From Ophioceras dolichostomum (lineage: Eukaryota; Ascomycota; Sordariomycetes; Magnaporthales; Ophioceraceae), in contig PYST01000128.1 in assembly GCA_003049485.1 (NCBI GenBank), forward strand, positions 1 through 64,000: a stretch of 64,000 bases of DNA, given 5' to 3'. The position numbers were made by a program, and so were the translations under genes. Positions 26,085-37,739 of the stretch are shown in pieces. A model generated the notes under the pieces. It was not told where the DNA came from. It saw nothing but the letters and a program-made list of their open reading frames with translations, and made no database searches. How positions within the stretch are numbered: position 1 is the first letter of the stretch; the number at the start of each line of letters is the position of its first letter.

Positions 26085-26502
26085 TCAATTCGTTGCCTTG
26101 TACCCTGTCCTTCGTTGCTTCTTCCTGCGGCAGCGTTCACGCTCGCATCCGCCTAGCGTCGCTGGGTCCGCCGTGGTTTCTTTCCCCGGAATATCGGAGG
26201 TGCCGTGCAAGAGATCGTCGGGGCGTTCCCCGGTCTGCGCTTCTTCCTTTGGTGAATACATCTCCGTGCCCACGTGAACCTTCATCGACAGGGTGCGTGG
26301 AGATCCCAGTGGCTGGAGAGGGAGCTGGAAGTCGCCTGCCAGAGGAGATTGGTGACGGTGTTAGCTGAGAATCCTCGATTTGTCTAGGACATTCACAATA
26401 CTGACCGTTGTAGGCGATCAGGCTTGTATACGAAATCTGTGGCATTGCTTCTTGGGAGCCGCTGCTGCTTTGGTCGTGAGGGGTTGAATGTGATTGCTTC
26501 AT
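26085..26502 (-). CDS. small two-exon hypothetical protein, 115 aa
   Basis: Exons 26502-26406 and 26335-26085 join across a 70-bp intron with GTCAGT donor, GCTAAC branch site and GGCAG acceptor. Both sides are open in the joined frame. The product is hydrophilic, starts MKQSHSTPHDQ and ends in a basic, Cys-containing stretch (CERERCRRKKQRR) that could be a nuclear localisation signal. A TATATAAAG element sits ~130 bases upstream on the same strand. No family is recognised. The splice signals and promoter element argue for a real gene, but the short length and lack of homology keep this tentative. Confidence 0.42.
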
Positions 26503-27294
26503 GTCGGAATGGTCCGCAAGCTTGTCTCGTCTTGTCGGTGTTGGTTGGATGTGTTTCCCCGAGGAGTGTTAGAGAGGAGAGGATATCACGTCGAAGCATA
26601 TCAAGTCTAACGCGACCTCGGGTCTAGCTTTATATAGATGCGGGTCCTAGCATATCCTCGAGGTTTTTTGTCTTTTATCTGAGCGAGAATGAAGCTCTTA
26701 GACCCGGCACTTTTGTCATATGCCTATTACGGGAGCCCAACGAATTCTGGACCGGTAGAAAGCATGATAGGGCTGCGCGAGAGACGATAGCCGACGGCCA
26801 TTGATGTCCCTCTCCGTCTTTGTCTTCTAACAGCCAGGACCGGCGTGCCATGCATCGAGGACCGGTATCGTGAAAACAGCACTTTGCCAAGCCACTTTAT
26901 TTGACCGATGGGGATAGGTGGCTTGCATGGGACCGTTGATCGCCGGTCTTCGGGGGTGCCTCGTCGGTACCTAACGCGCTCGCCTGCATGCATACCTTAC
27001 CAATTCACGTGGACATCACAGCTGGACATCGCTGCGCGGATAGCTCTTTTCCATGCATATCAGATACCAGGTTCTTCAAGTTTCCACTTCCATTTCCGGG
27101 AGATGATTTGAATGGCAAAGCAGTCATCGGGTGCAATTCTGGCCGAAGCTGTTTCGTTAGGTGTTCGACTAAATTCGAATCCCAGGAATGTGCAGCATAG
27201 AAAGCCGCCTGCAATCTTCCTTGCGCTTATGTCCGCGTACATTTACATGTGGCCAATTTCGTGGCTAGGTGCCGTGCCTTCCTCTGAGGCTTCT
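26503..27294. other. intergenic
   Basis: No gene seen beyond the TATA element listed separately. Confidence 0.45.
26628..26636 (-). promoter_or_regulatory. TATA box of the small two-exon gene
   Basis: TATATAAAG on the minus strand, ~126 bases before the ATG at 26502. Confidence 0.4.
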
Positions 27295-29798
27295 TCACGC
27301 CTTGTCTGTGGGGAATGCGACGGTTCCGGTCATGACTCTCGTCGCAAGGCCAGCCTTGTGCAGCATGTCAGCCATGAACTTGGTCAAGGCAACATCCGAC
27401 CCTGTTTTAATAGGCGTTGGCATTAGTGAGCGCCGGTACCACTCATCGACGAGGGAAAATCGGATGAAGCTTACCAGGTGGCCCGAGAACTCCCACCACC
27501 AATGGTAGGAACTCCTGCCGCTTGCTGACGCGCGATTGATACGGGATCTGGCCCACTGTGATCAGGTAGGGAGTGTGTTGAGTGAATATTATTCTCATCA
27601 AGCAATGTCTAGTGGAATGGGGCTCACCTGGGACCACTACCTCTGGACAGCCGGTCAACGGGGAGATGAAGTTCCGGTGGAAGCCACCGAGGCCCCTCCA
27701 CGGGCCACTGAGAGTTGTGTGTTTAGTGATTAGCATTACTATGCGGAGACGGAGGGCTCTGCAGAGGGGACGTGACCGTAACTCAACTCTGTGTACTCAT
27801 CGCGGTATTCGGGCTCTTCCTCGGAGATGGGTGCGATGGCGATGGTGTCTAGCCGCCCAGAACCAGATATGGGGAAAAATGTCTGAAGAAACCAGTCCTG
27901 GAAGATCTTCTTCCTCCCCATTGCAGCGTGATACTCCTCAGCCGTGACGTTCTCACCTTCTCCCCTTCTGGGTGTTAGTGATTGCTTGACTTGCTCCGGT
28001 CGTGCCGATACAAGAGGAAAGCCGCCGACATACCACCTAACATGGATAGTCGGATTGACTGATGGCGGCCTGCCAAACTCCTCCTCGTAGTCCGCTCGGA
28101 ACTTCTTCGTGTTTTTCCACAGATCAAAGTTCTTGAGGTTCTTCATGGTTTTTTGCTGTGATTACGAAACGAGATTTAAGCATGGTTCGTTGGCTCGGTG
28201 GTGGCAAGGGGGGAAGGGAGGGGGAGGCAGGGAATACCTTGCCGACAAATTCGGCAATGCTTCCACCGTTTCCAGCAGGATCGTCTTGCTTCCAGAGACG
28301 ATTGAGACTCAGCATCGTTACATTGGCTTGTGATGCTACTTCCAACTTGTTGAGGAAGTTATCCATGACAGCTCGAGCGGGTCCTGGCCCGTACAGGAAG
28401 TCCGAAATAACGACGATGGTTTTCACATTCTGGTTATCCGAAGGTGATGCCGGTCAGGCCTTTGTGATATTGACTGAACTCGATAATCGTGTGGGTTTAT
28501 GTTGACTGACGGAGACGCTCCTGGCTATGGCGGTGGGCGAGATCCAAGCCGACGTAACCTTGTGGAGAATATCAACATCTCGCGTTAAGAAACCGAGAGT
28601 GTCGAGCGCGCTGTCCAGGGAAATTCGTTAGGAAAGGTACCATTGAGATCCATAGAGAATGGGTGTACTCACGTAGCAAGAGGAAATACGCCATCGACAG
28701 ACAAAAGACCCCAACTGGTTCTAATAGCAAAGAGTCCTTGCATCGAGGCCGGATCTCTCAAGCTCCCCCCAGCTGTATGCCGGTTAGTCAAACAACCAGA
28801 ATAGCCGAGTCCCTTCCCGCGACCCGACGAGGTTTGTACGCACTATCAGTGCCGACACTGAAGTCGAGGAAGTCGTAAGCTGCCTGAGCGGCAGCTCCGC
28901 CCGCCGTACTCCCCTCCGGAACTAGGCGGCCGTCGCCTCGCGGGTTGAAGGGACAGTGAAAGTCAACCCAGTCCGCAGTTTTGAGCTCTACCTCGGCGAA
29001 CTGGCTCATCTTGGTTTTCCCCACAACGTCGACACCGAGGTCGATGAGTTGCTGCAAGGCGGGGGCAGTTGTGGAGCTTTCCGGGTACAGCTCCTCCCAT
29101 GCACGAGCGGAAAGCGTCGTCTTGAGGCCCGCGAGGTCAATGTTGTCCTTGATCGAAGCCCGCAAGCCGGACAGCGGTTTGTCCGGGCTTGATGGCGCCA
29201 CGTGGAGCCGGGACCGTATCCCGATGACGAGCCGGCTGCCATCGCTGCAGGGTAAAGGCTGGTATACCTGTGAACCCTCCACAGGCTGGTATGTGGAAGT
29301 GACAAAGGCTTCCTGAATGTCTGGGAAGAGGCGCCAGACGCAGTAGAAGCCGTCATCCCTCACGTAGTACGGTCCATCAGTGAGACTTCCGATCGGCATC
29401 ACACCGAAGCTCACCTGCGACTTCCACGTGACCAAGAGTGACCGGCAATCCTCGCTGAGTGTAACTTCGGGTCCATCCAGCTCACGCAGGAATATGATGG
29501 TTCGCAGGAAAGCAAGCTCGAAGACATCGTCGTCCTGCAGCCAACCGTTGACCCGAGATTTCAACCATTCGTTGGTGACGTGGTGCTTGGGCGGGCGAAG
29601 CACAGTGCATGGACCGGCGGCGGTGGTGCTGGGCCTGAAAATCTCTGCCCAAAAATCAGCAGCAACCTGTTTGAAAAAGGCAGAATGAGCATGCGCATAT
29701 GGCACCGAAAAGGCCTTCTTTATCCCTCTACGCGCCGGGTTGACACGTACCCTCTCCGCGAAGAACCAATGCTTCGCCAGCCTGAATCCAAAACCCAT
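27295..29798 (-). CDS. amidase with Arp1-like N-terminal region
   Basis: Spliced exons are 29798-28844, 28772-28673, 28610-28511, 28429-28238, 28155-27788 (probably split by a 69-bp intron, 28033-27965), 27707-27628, 27555-27475 and 27401-27295, about 610-660 residues. The first ~200 residues match the scytalone-dehydratase-like Arp1 N-terminal region found on fungal amidases. The amidase-signature domain follows: Lys in ASIKDNID, the Gly-rich loop EGSTAGGAAA, and GTDTGGSLRDPAS rebuilt exactly across intron 1. The end is DKA. In the Gly-rich loop the residue just before GG is Ala (codon GCG), where amidases normally have the cis-serine. A possible 84-bp in-frame intron at 29750-29667 would shorten the N-terminus. 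The family hydrolyses amide bonds; the substrate is unknown. Divergent from the regulator at 30370. Confidence 0.85.
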
Positions 29799-30369
29799 TG
29801 CCTCAAGAGAGCCTTAGCGATGAGCAAGTGAAGGAACGGTTGGGACGGAAGAAAATGAAAACAGGGCTGTGAAGGAGGGGACGGGGAAGAGTGAATGAAG
29901 GCATGATCGGGGAACTTGCGAGTTAATAAAAATTGGATCTGATGCAGTCATTGGGAGCACAGTCACTCCTCGCCGTCCTAGACGGGAAAAGTGCGACCGG
30001 CGAAGCTGCAAGGCTTGCAGATTCGGGAGGTGGGGCACCAGCTGTCGGGCACCGAAACTGCCTCTGGGATAAAGGCGTGGGGTTTCGAACCTGGGGAAAG
30101 CTGGCAGAGAATTGGCGGGGATGCCGGAAAAGCACCTGTTTTCACCGCCACTTGGTGCCTAACCTCCGCACTTGTGGTTATCTTTGTGGTACCGTCCAAA
30201 GCAGGCAAACCGCCCAGACATACGTGGACAACGGAAGAATCAGTCTGGGATACAAAGACACGTGCTCCTCCACCCCTCCCCCACCTTCCCCGCTGAGGTG
30301 TCATCATCACAACGGTCTCGGTCTCAACTCTTGGACCCTGCTGGCAGATCCAGCCGGCCGAAGCAAGCA
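29799..30369. promoter_or_regulatory. bidirectional promoter region, amidase / regulator
   Basis: 571 bases separate the divergent start codons of the amidase and the Cys-cluster regulator. No clear operator repeat was recognised. The arrangement fits shared regulation. Confidence 0.45.
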
Positions 30370-32707
30370 ATGTCCTTCCCTCTGCTGCCTAATAAACGAC
30401 AAGGGGAGGTTCTCAAGGAGGCATCCGCTGTGCTCGAAGCTATCGGTCAAGTCGGACTCGCCGAGGCACTCTCCGAGCTCGTCCCAGCGGATGACCAAGG
30501 AACATACCTGGTCTCAAATGTTTCCGACGTCTTGACTCACAGCAAGGACAACAGCACATCGACTCGCCGAACTCCGCTGGACTGGTGCGTTTCAGGGTCC
30601 TCGGACCCAAGGGAGGCTGCACCAGACGCACAGGAAGCAATCTCAAGAATATTCTTTGATGCACCAACATCATTCTTTGATACTCCCCCAGCATCACTCA
30701 CCGCGCCAGCGGTCGACTACCAGGCACACCCATCCATGCTAGATTACCTTGCGCTGGACTGGACCGATGATCCCCCATCTAGCGTGTACACTGTCTCTCC
30801 CCCGTCTCTGATTCCGGATCGGCCGGTCGAGCTTGACGGCTTTCGGACGCACATCCCTGATGTCCACGTAGCATTCGGGAATGAGATCAGTGCTCGGGCT
30901 GCTTTCGCAACACACGTAGCGGGCTTGGCTACACTAGGCGGTCACCTTCACACAGCCATCGACGGGGGACACGACCACGAGTTTCGCGCTGTCTTGAGCC
31001 GCGGGGGGTACCCCGGGCATGCTCTTCGGCCACTGCTGCTATCTGCCCCGGACGAAAAAGATGCGCAGACGGAAGCGGACCAACTGGACAGGGCCAGACT
31101 TCACCGGAAGCTTGTCAAGAAAGGCCGGGGGGAACGACGAGGGGTGGAGACACGAGTGACCAAGCACCGCCCGACCACAGACCTAAAAGCAAAGGAAGAA
31201 ACAACCTTGACCCGTGGCTTAAAGGCGTGCATGCGATGTCATATCTACCGCATCAGAGTATGAACTGTTCAATACGATACCCTCTCATCCATCTCACGGT
31301 CTTAAATCTTCTAACTAGCGGTGCATTCAGTGCTTCCCGAACGAGAAGGATCCTCAGGCGACATGCCTGACCTGCCTGCTTGCGAAGCCGACCATGTGTC
31401 GGCTCCCGTGCATTCGGACTAAGATCACCGATATCCCGCTTTTCCGGACTGGTGGGTACATTGCGCAAGAAACATGTAACCACTCTTTCCACTTTGCTAA
31501 GAGAACATTCTGCTGGCACAGGATCTACGCCGGACTTCATATGGTCAAGAAGATGGCTCGGCGGAGGCCTAAAGGACATCAGCACGTGGCAGTGCAAGGA
31601 TACCAGGTTTGTCGATCTGACGCAAGATCACGGAGATGCCACAAGCATCAAAGTCGCCGTTAAAAAGTTCACTCCGATGATGGGAGATGTCTTGAGCGGC
31701 CACTGGTTGGCGAAAGACGGCACTACACGGTCGCTCCACTTCGCCCCGTATGCCCTAGCAGACGTCCAGCAAACCAGCGCAGAGCTAAGGCGGCACATCG
31801 CGGAAACGGCATCACAACACGTGGAGGCATTTTCCCGCGGTAGGTCTGAGATCATGGCCAAGACGTTCGCAGTGATCCTGGCCGAAAGGGAACACAACAA
31901 GGTGGGTGATCATTTTGCCCTCCTTCGGTAGACCAGACCTTAGACTGGCTCGCAAATTTGTTGGTTGACGGAAAGAGAATCGAGCAGCTCCTCTACGACA
32001 CGCTCCAGCTCTGGGTGGCAAGTCGGTTGATCGAGAAGCCCTGGCGAGTGTGTGGCGACGAGACGCTCGAGCACGATATTTCCGATCCGAACCACCCTCA
32101 CTGGGACGAGGACAGCCCGTACTACGCCCACATCCCCATCACTCCAGTCATGGACATGCAACTGGACCAGATAGTCATCAAGACCATAATGATACCCCTC
32201 AAGAAGTCCGTCCAGAGGCAACTCCAAACCATGGTCGAAAAGAAGGACCCGGGCCATTGGTTTGTGATCTATCTCTGCTCCTTCGTCCTACTCAACAACT
32301 ACGAGATCGCGACCGCCCACGATCGCGGGTTCGCACTTCGACACTCTCTGCACACTCGCTTCTCCAATTACCCGCTTCTCGAGGGCTTCCATCTGGGCGC
32401 GAAGACGCTGCTTATGTACTTCCACTACTGCTGCAAGGCCGACGAGCTCTTCAAGCTCGGCTGGTCGCCGTCGCCGTCGCCGTCATCATCACCCTCATCG
32501 TCATCGCCAGGCGGTCTGCAGCCGGATACCAAATCGGCAAAGCTCAGTGAGGGCCAAAAGCGGTACATGGGAGAAGTGGCGGAGATCATTCGAGCCGAAG
32601 GCAACAAGTGGAAAGCCTTGAAGACCTCGCAGGAATGCGATGCTGCCGACTACTTCGTCGCCCAGCTGTTCGACCACGAGTGGGTGCCCACTCACGCGCC
32701 GCTATGA
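30370..32707 (+). CDS. Cys-cluster (C6-like) transcriptional regulator
   Basis: Exons 30370-31257, 31319-31451, 31522-31901 and 31937-32707 give about 723 residues. The Cys cluster is internal, from ~residue 287: C-x2-C-x7-C-x2-C-x10-C-x2-C-x7-C. It is followed by PCIRTKITDIPLFRTG, a stretch typical of a fungal C6-type regulator family. A ~290-residue acidic/Ser-rich region precedes it. The first intron splits the Cys cluster. The last junction is doubtful: a frame change between 31902 and 31936 needs either a 35-bp GTGGGT...CAG intron, shorter than usual, or a 1-2 base indel. The C-terminal part is helical with an Ser/Pro microsatellite-like stretch (SPSPSPSSSP). Position opposite the amidase suggests a pathway regulator. 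Confidence 0.75.
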
Positions 32708-33071
32708 AGAGTGGTGCCGGTTCAAAACTCACACCTGGCATGCTCGAGACGGAACCTGAGGGACGTCGCAGGACACGACCGGCTGATGCTTGGGCATGCC
32801 TGCATGATCACCCTGGCGCTTCAACATCCACAAACGCAATTCACTGGCAACTTCTGGGGCGCGAATCGCGCCTGCGACCAAGACAGCTGAGAGGAGGGAG
32901 AAGAAATGAATGGATTCGTCAAACTACCTAAAGTATGAGAACTAAAGAGTTATCTGGTCGATACATTGGGCAATTTCTCAAGCTCATCAATCTGACATCA
33001 GGGCGCGCACGCTGATAGGCCAACAACATCAATCCACGAGCCCCCCCCCCCCACGTAAATCGAGTGGCCCA
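32708..33071. other. 3' regions of convergent genes
   Basis: No gene seen. A 12-base C run (33041-33052) lies just beyond the dioxygenase stop codon. Confidence 0.5.
33041..33052. repeat. poly-C run
   Basis: Twelve consecutive C residues, 20 bases 3' of the minus-strand dioxygenase stop. Confidence 0.9.
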
Positions 33072-34736
33072 CTAACCATGGCCACAGCTCTGAACTGGCG
33101 GCGGCATGGGCTGCGGAGGTGCGGGTTGCGGATCAGGCTGCGACTCGTCCGGGTCCAGCACCCACTGCTGCCTCTCCCTCTCCTCCTCCCCCAGGTCCGC
33201 ATACACCCTATCCATCGCCATCTCCAAACCCCTCGGCATCTTCCACGCCATCTCCGGATGTCTAAGCCACAGGCGTACGAGGTGGCGCCTCGCCTCGGAG
33301 CCACCGTCGAGGAACGCGTCGCGGCAGTGCAGGACCGCGTGGTTGTTGACGTAGCGAAGGTCGCCCTTGCGCATCGGCACGACGACCTGGTGTTTTTCTG
33401 CGAGGAAATGCACGGCGTCGAGGGCTTCCGCTTGGGCTTCGGTGATGGGCGGGATCCCGGCCGTGCGCGGGGTGGAGGGCGAGCCGGTGAGGATACGGCG
33501 GGAGAAGTTCATGATTATTCTGTCGTCGTGGTGGAAGAGGAGGGGGCGTTGGTGGTAGGGCGGGTCGCGACCGAAGCTGTTTTTTTGCGGGGCGCCGATG
33601 TGAGAAATCGGAACATTGCAAAGGAAGCCAAGGAACGGGTGGGAGGTGATCTGATCTTTGCCCCTCTTTTTTTGAACTTACGTATCGAATGTCCAGTCGT
33701 CAGCCGCGAGCGTGTGAATCAGGTCAGGCCGCGTCGCGGCGAGCTCGTTGTACACGGTCCAAGCCGAGGCGATGATGCTGTTGCCGCCGTGCGCGGCAAG
33801 GCCTCGGGTTTGCAGGGCGAGCACCTCGCAGAAGACGTCATTGTGGAATGGCTGGGGGAACACGTCGAGCGTCCGCGAGTTAACCGAAGGGAGAGCCCAA
33901 GAGGAGGGCAGAGAGCGACAGCAGCGGCTGCCCCTGAATACATACCTGTGCGAGGTTGGTGTATACGGACTCGCGAAGTTCCGTGGGCACATTGGGGTCG
34001 GGGGCATCGCGGATGTGCACTGGTTGCCACCAGCATGGTTAAAGCCAGCGTCGGCAGTGCTTGGAAGCGGGGATTGCCTGCCTACCTATCATGGTACCCC
34101 ATTGATCTTGTCTGCCCCAATGCGGAGCGACGTAGCTCGACACGCCAAGGAAGGCGATGACGTGGTCGGCATCATCAATGTCATCGTTGTCCAAGCCACG
34201 GATGACGATGAAGCCCCTTCCATAATGGAGTTCATGGCCAAGCGACTTCATCACCACGCCGAGTGTCGGGAGAGGGAAGGTCTCAGGGGTGACGTCTCTG
34301 GCGTGGAGGCCGAGGCCTTGGTCGAGCGTACCCGTCGGTGGTTAGTGTTATTCGTCATCAGCAGACCCGTGTCACTCGGCCCGGCCCTTGACGCCAACCT
34401 ACCCTTGAAGTGCTCAACGGCCCGGAAGACCTCGTTGATCTGATCATCAGTCAGTGCGAAGATGAGTTCCTCCTTGGCCAATGTGTCGCACGTCCACGCC
34501 AGAGGAGAATCGAGTCGCGCAGGCCAGCCATCGGGAACCGCTCTGGGTAGTCCAGGCAGCTTGGCCCTCTCCACTGAGCGCCTCAAGTACTTTTCGTAAT
34601 TGGGCTCCCAGTAGATGTCGGCGGAGCGCGTTTGTGGCTGATGATGACCGAGAGTGTGGCTAGGCAGCGCATACCTGCCCCGAAGGCTCTTGGGGATGTA
34701 GGCCACACGATTAGAAATCGTCTCGACAGCTGCCAT
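33072..34736 (-). CDS. TauD/TfdA-family Fe(II)/2-oxoglutarate dioxygenase
   Basis: Five exons, 34736-34403, 34316-34086, 34019-33946, 33851-33682 and 33576-33072, encode 437 residues. Each junction keeps the domain in frame. The iron-binding facial triad is visible as His-Asn-Asp in PFHNDVF (exon 4 start) and the distal His in NNHAVLHCRD. The 2-oxoglutarate-binding Arg is likely the one in SEARRHLVRLWLR. Other family motifs are KGLGLHARD at the first junction and VPTELRES. The C-terminal ~25 residues are Pro/Gln-rich. The family oxidises sulfonates, phenoxyacetates or related small acids in the cytosol, or serves in secondary metabolism. An ATG 45 bases upstream (34781) is possible but MAAVET fits better. 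Convergent with the regulator gene. Confidence 0.9.
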
Positions 34737-36990
34737 GATTGTTGTTCGTTCAGGAGGCAACAAAATATCGAGATGTCTCAATTGGAAAGCTGACCTACCC
34801 TCCCAAATGCCTGCTATATCTACCTGCTACCTGTGTCCACAAGATTCTGGGGGGTCATCACTCTCAACTGCCTGGTTGAGCCTCACCCCCATGGAGGCCA
34901 TGGCGTGACAGGGAAGCATCAAGTCGGGACTTCAGTTTTCGCATAGACGGAATGCAATAAACGTGGCCGCGTGTCGAAGCGGAATTACTTTAGATCACAA
35001 TATGCGGCTCAGAAAGGCACCTGGCAAGCGGACATTGTTAAGTGCTCGGCTCGAATGGCCATCCTGGGATTTAAGGCTGCCACACCCTTCACGAAAACAG
35101 CCAATAGGCCGGCAAGTAGGTATCAATCATACACACAGTTTTGCAACGTAATACCGCACCTGCGTGCGCATCGCGGGAGATGGAACTTCTCCCTCGCAAA
35201 GGTTCAACGCCGGCGCTGATTCGATGTCCATGAGCCTGTGACCTGCACGTGCGCAAAACGTGTAGCCACTCGAGCAGTATTCGTTCGCTTGGAAGTTGGG
35301 GGTCATGACTGCCACACCTTGGAGGGAAAGCCAATGACCTGCCATTTCTTTATCTCCGCGGGCCACGACGCGCATTTCGCAAACGTAATCGTATTCATTC
35401 AGACGGCCAGCGGCAATCGGGAATGCCGGCTGGCTCTCTATCTCGGCACAAGGAAGATACCAGACCAATACCTACTGAGACGTACTCGCAGCTTTCCAGC
35501 GAAGAATTCACTTAGAAATTAGTAGCGGGAACCGTGGCCAACTGAGATGTTAGGAGATTCGACTACTATGGTAGGTATCTTGCTCAAGAGCCGCACAACC
35601 CGAGTTCGGTAAACCGAGTCTATCTCTTTTAACTCTGTTTCAGTGCTTCGCCAGACTTACATTAGAGGCCTTATCGAGCACAAATAACTCTTAATATCTC
35701 TTTCGAACTTTCCTTAGGTAATGAGTAGATAGTATCTCAAGCATGGGTTGGCTAATACGATAAGAAGGTCTCCGGCCGACGGAGACGAAGGCAAAGAGGA
35801 TCAGGGTCCATGGGGCAGTAGCCATGATTGGTAACTCGATGGCATCGTAACTTGTAGGCAACCGCAATTGCGATACACATCGTAGGACGCCGCTAGCTCT
35901 CGGAAGCGCTCGCAAGTTTGGGTGTTGAAGCTATTAGAGTGACTACTACTATGTTCTGCCGATGGTCTTGCCACGCAGATCAAGATCGTGACGGTGGCAT
36001 ACACTTCTAGCTCTTCCATTCACTTCGTTTCGGTCGTTTCTGTAGGAACAAAACACGTTGCCTTGTTGCCTAACAGTAGGCACCTGACCATAAGACTCAA
36101 CTATCGAATCTTCCAGGCAGTTCAGCAATTCTTTCATGAATTCTAGTGCGAAACGTCGTGGTTCCCATACGAACATATTAATAGCTGCTCACTCAACTCG
36201 CCGTCAGCGTCTCAGAATCCAGCATGGCGAACTCGCAACTTCGAATAATTGGCTCGAGGCCGGTGACCGGCCCATGTTCCGGCCGCCAAACCGACCCAGT
36301 GCCGAAACAATTTCAAGGATCGTCTGGGTGGCGGCGCAGTGTTGACGGGTCCCCGAACCGGGCCGGGCCCGCCTCGGGTGATGCGGAGGCAGCACCCGCG
36401 ACTCTGTGACTAACACGCACCCTTTCCCGGCACGATTGGCACGGGTCGTCAACGATCACTTCGTCTCGTACGCCACAGAGGCGTCTACTGGCTCCCTATA
36501 CAGCGCCACTCTTCTGGAGCTCTTCCACATGAGACAGGCACCTTGTAGGGCAGATCAGGCCAGCCTGGATAAACCGGAGAAGTCATCGAAGCCCGTCGCC
36601 ACGGCCCTGTCTTTAAATGGCTCGTAAATGCAGCCCGAAGCAAGGGGGGAAACACAGGCATTCTGTGCCGCTCTGTATCACGCATTACACACGAACACTA
36701 CAGACTCATACCTGGTCTACCATTACAGTTACCCGATTGAGTGGCTGGACCACTCATCACTCATTACTCACGCACTCATCATCAGGAGTGCATAAATACC
36801 CGCGGCCCATCCTACCTCCCACATTTTGAAAACCTCTTCTCTCTTTTCTTCTCTACCACCCGCACCACACTCTTTTAATATTTAATATCTCACCGCCGCC
36901 GTCCATCGTGAGCCGGCTCAGCGCGGACCTCCTCGTCGCCCTCCCCTGCCTGCCCTCCCATCCTCATCTTCCTCCTCTTCCTTCCTCAAT
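34737..36990. other. gene-poor stretch (2.25 kb)
   Basis: No firm gene. A minus-strand frame, 35468-35127, has coding-like composition and several Cys (NEYCSSGYTFC), and another, 36019-35801, is also open, but no convincing splice path joins them. The right end is the promoter of the next gene: CATAAATACC at 36791 and a C/T-rich leader at 36830-36890. Confidence 0.4.
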
Positions 36991-37733
36991 ATGATGCATT
37001 GCACAGCCAATGATATCGACGTCAAGATAATCTGGAAGGCCGACAAGCCGTCTGACCCCGCGCACGCGGCGGACCTGGTCCACAGCGCGTACAAGACGGC
37101 GGTCAAGGCGATGGAGGGCAGGCACGGCGACGAGGATGTTACTACGCTCGTGATCCAGTGAGCATCAAGTTCTTCTTCCTCCCCATACTTTAGCCCCCCT
37201 GCCCTTTTCTTTTCCTGGTTCCCCCTTCTTCGCTCCCACCTCTCTTCGGATTTTGTTACCTGCCCAGCTACCTCCCAAAGCACCTTCCAATCCCTCCACG
37301 CTGTGTGAAACCCCTCCCTCCCTCTCATCACCCTAACTCGACAGACCATCCCAATTCGAACCCAAACTCTCACCAAACAAAAGCTGACGCTCACCGGCTT
37401 TCCTTTCTCCTCCGTAGATCCGACGTCCTCTACAGCAGCCACCTCGGCTCGCACATCCAAGCGGCCTGGCAGACGGGCCGTTTGCGAGGCCACGGCAAGT
37501 TCGCGAGCGGCGTCGGCTTCCTGGTCGGAGGGCCCGACATGGGCGTCAGGGACGCGCGGTCGAACGGCGAGTTCTACACGGACGACGAGGACGAGCACCA
37601 CGAGCGCATCTGGCCGGAGGGGGCGGCGGTCGATGGCGAGGGGGGGTACTTTGTGGGTGGGAGGCCGAGCGAGGCGGTTAGGAGGGATGAGCTTGATAGG
37701 GCGTTGAAGAAGGGGCGGCGGTGGGTGGTTTGA
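36991..37733 (+). CDS. conserved-looking hypothetical protein, 160 aa
   Basis: Two exons, 36991-37157 and 37418-37733, join across a 260-bp intron (GTGAGC donor, TAG acceptor after a pyrimidine tract). The product is small, soluble and acidic, with an Asp/Glu-rich patch (TDDEDEHHE) and a Gly-rich central stretch (GVGFLVGGPDMG). No signal peptide or membrane segment is seen. Two in-frame ATGs start it (MMHC). A TATA-like element is at 36791. I do not recognise the family. Confidence 0.65.
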
Positions 37734-37739
37734 GGGTTG

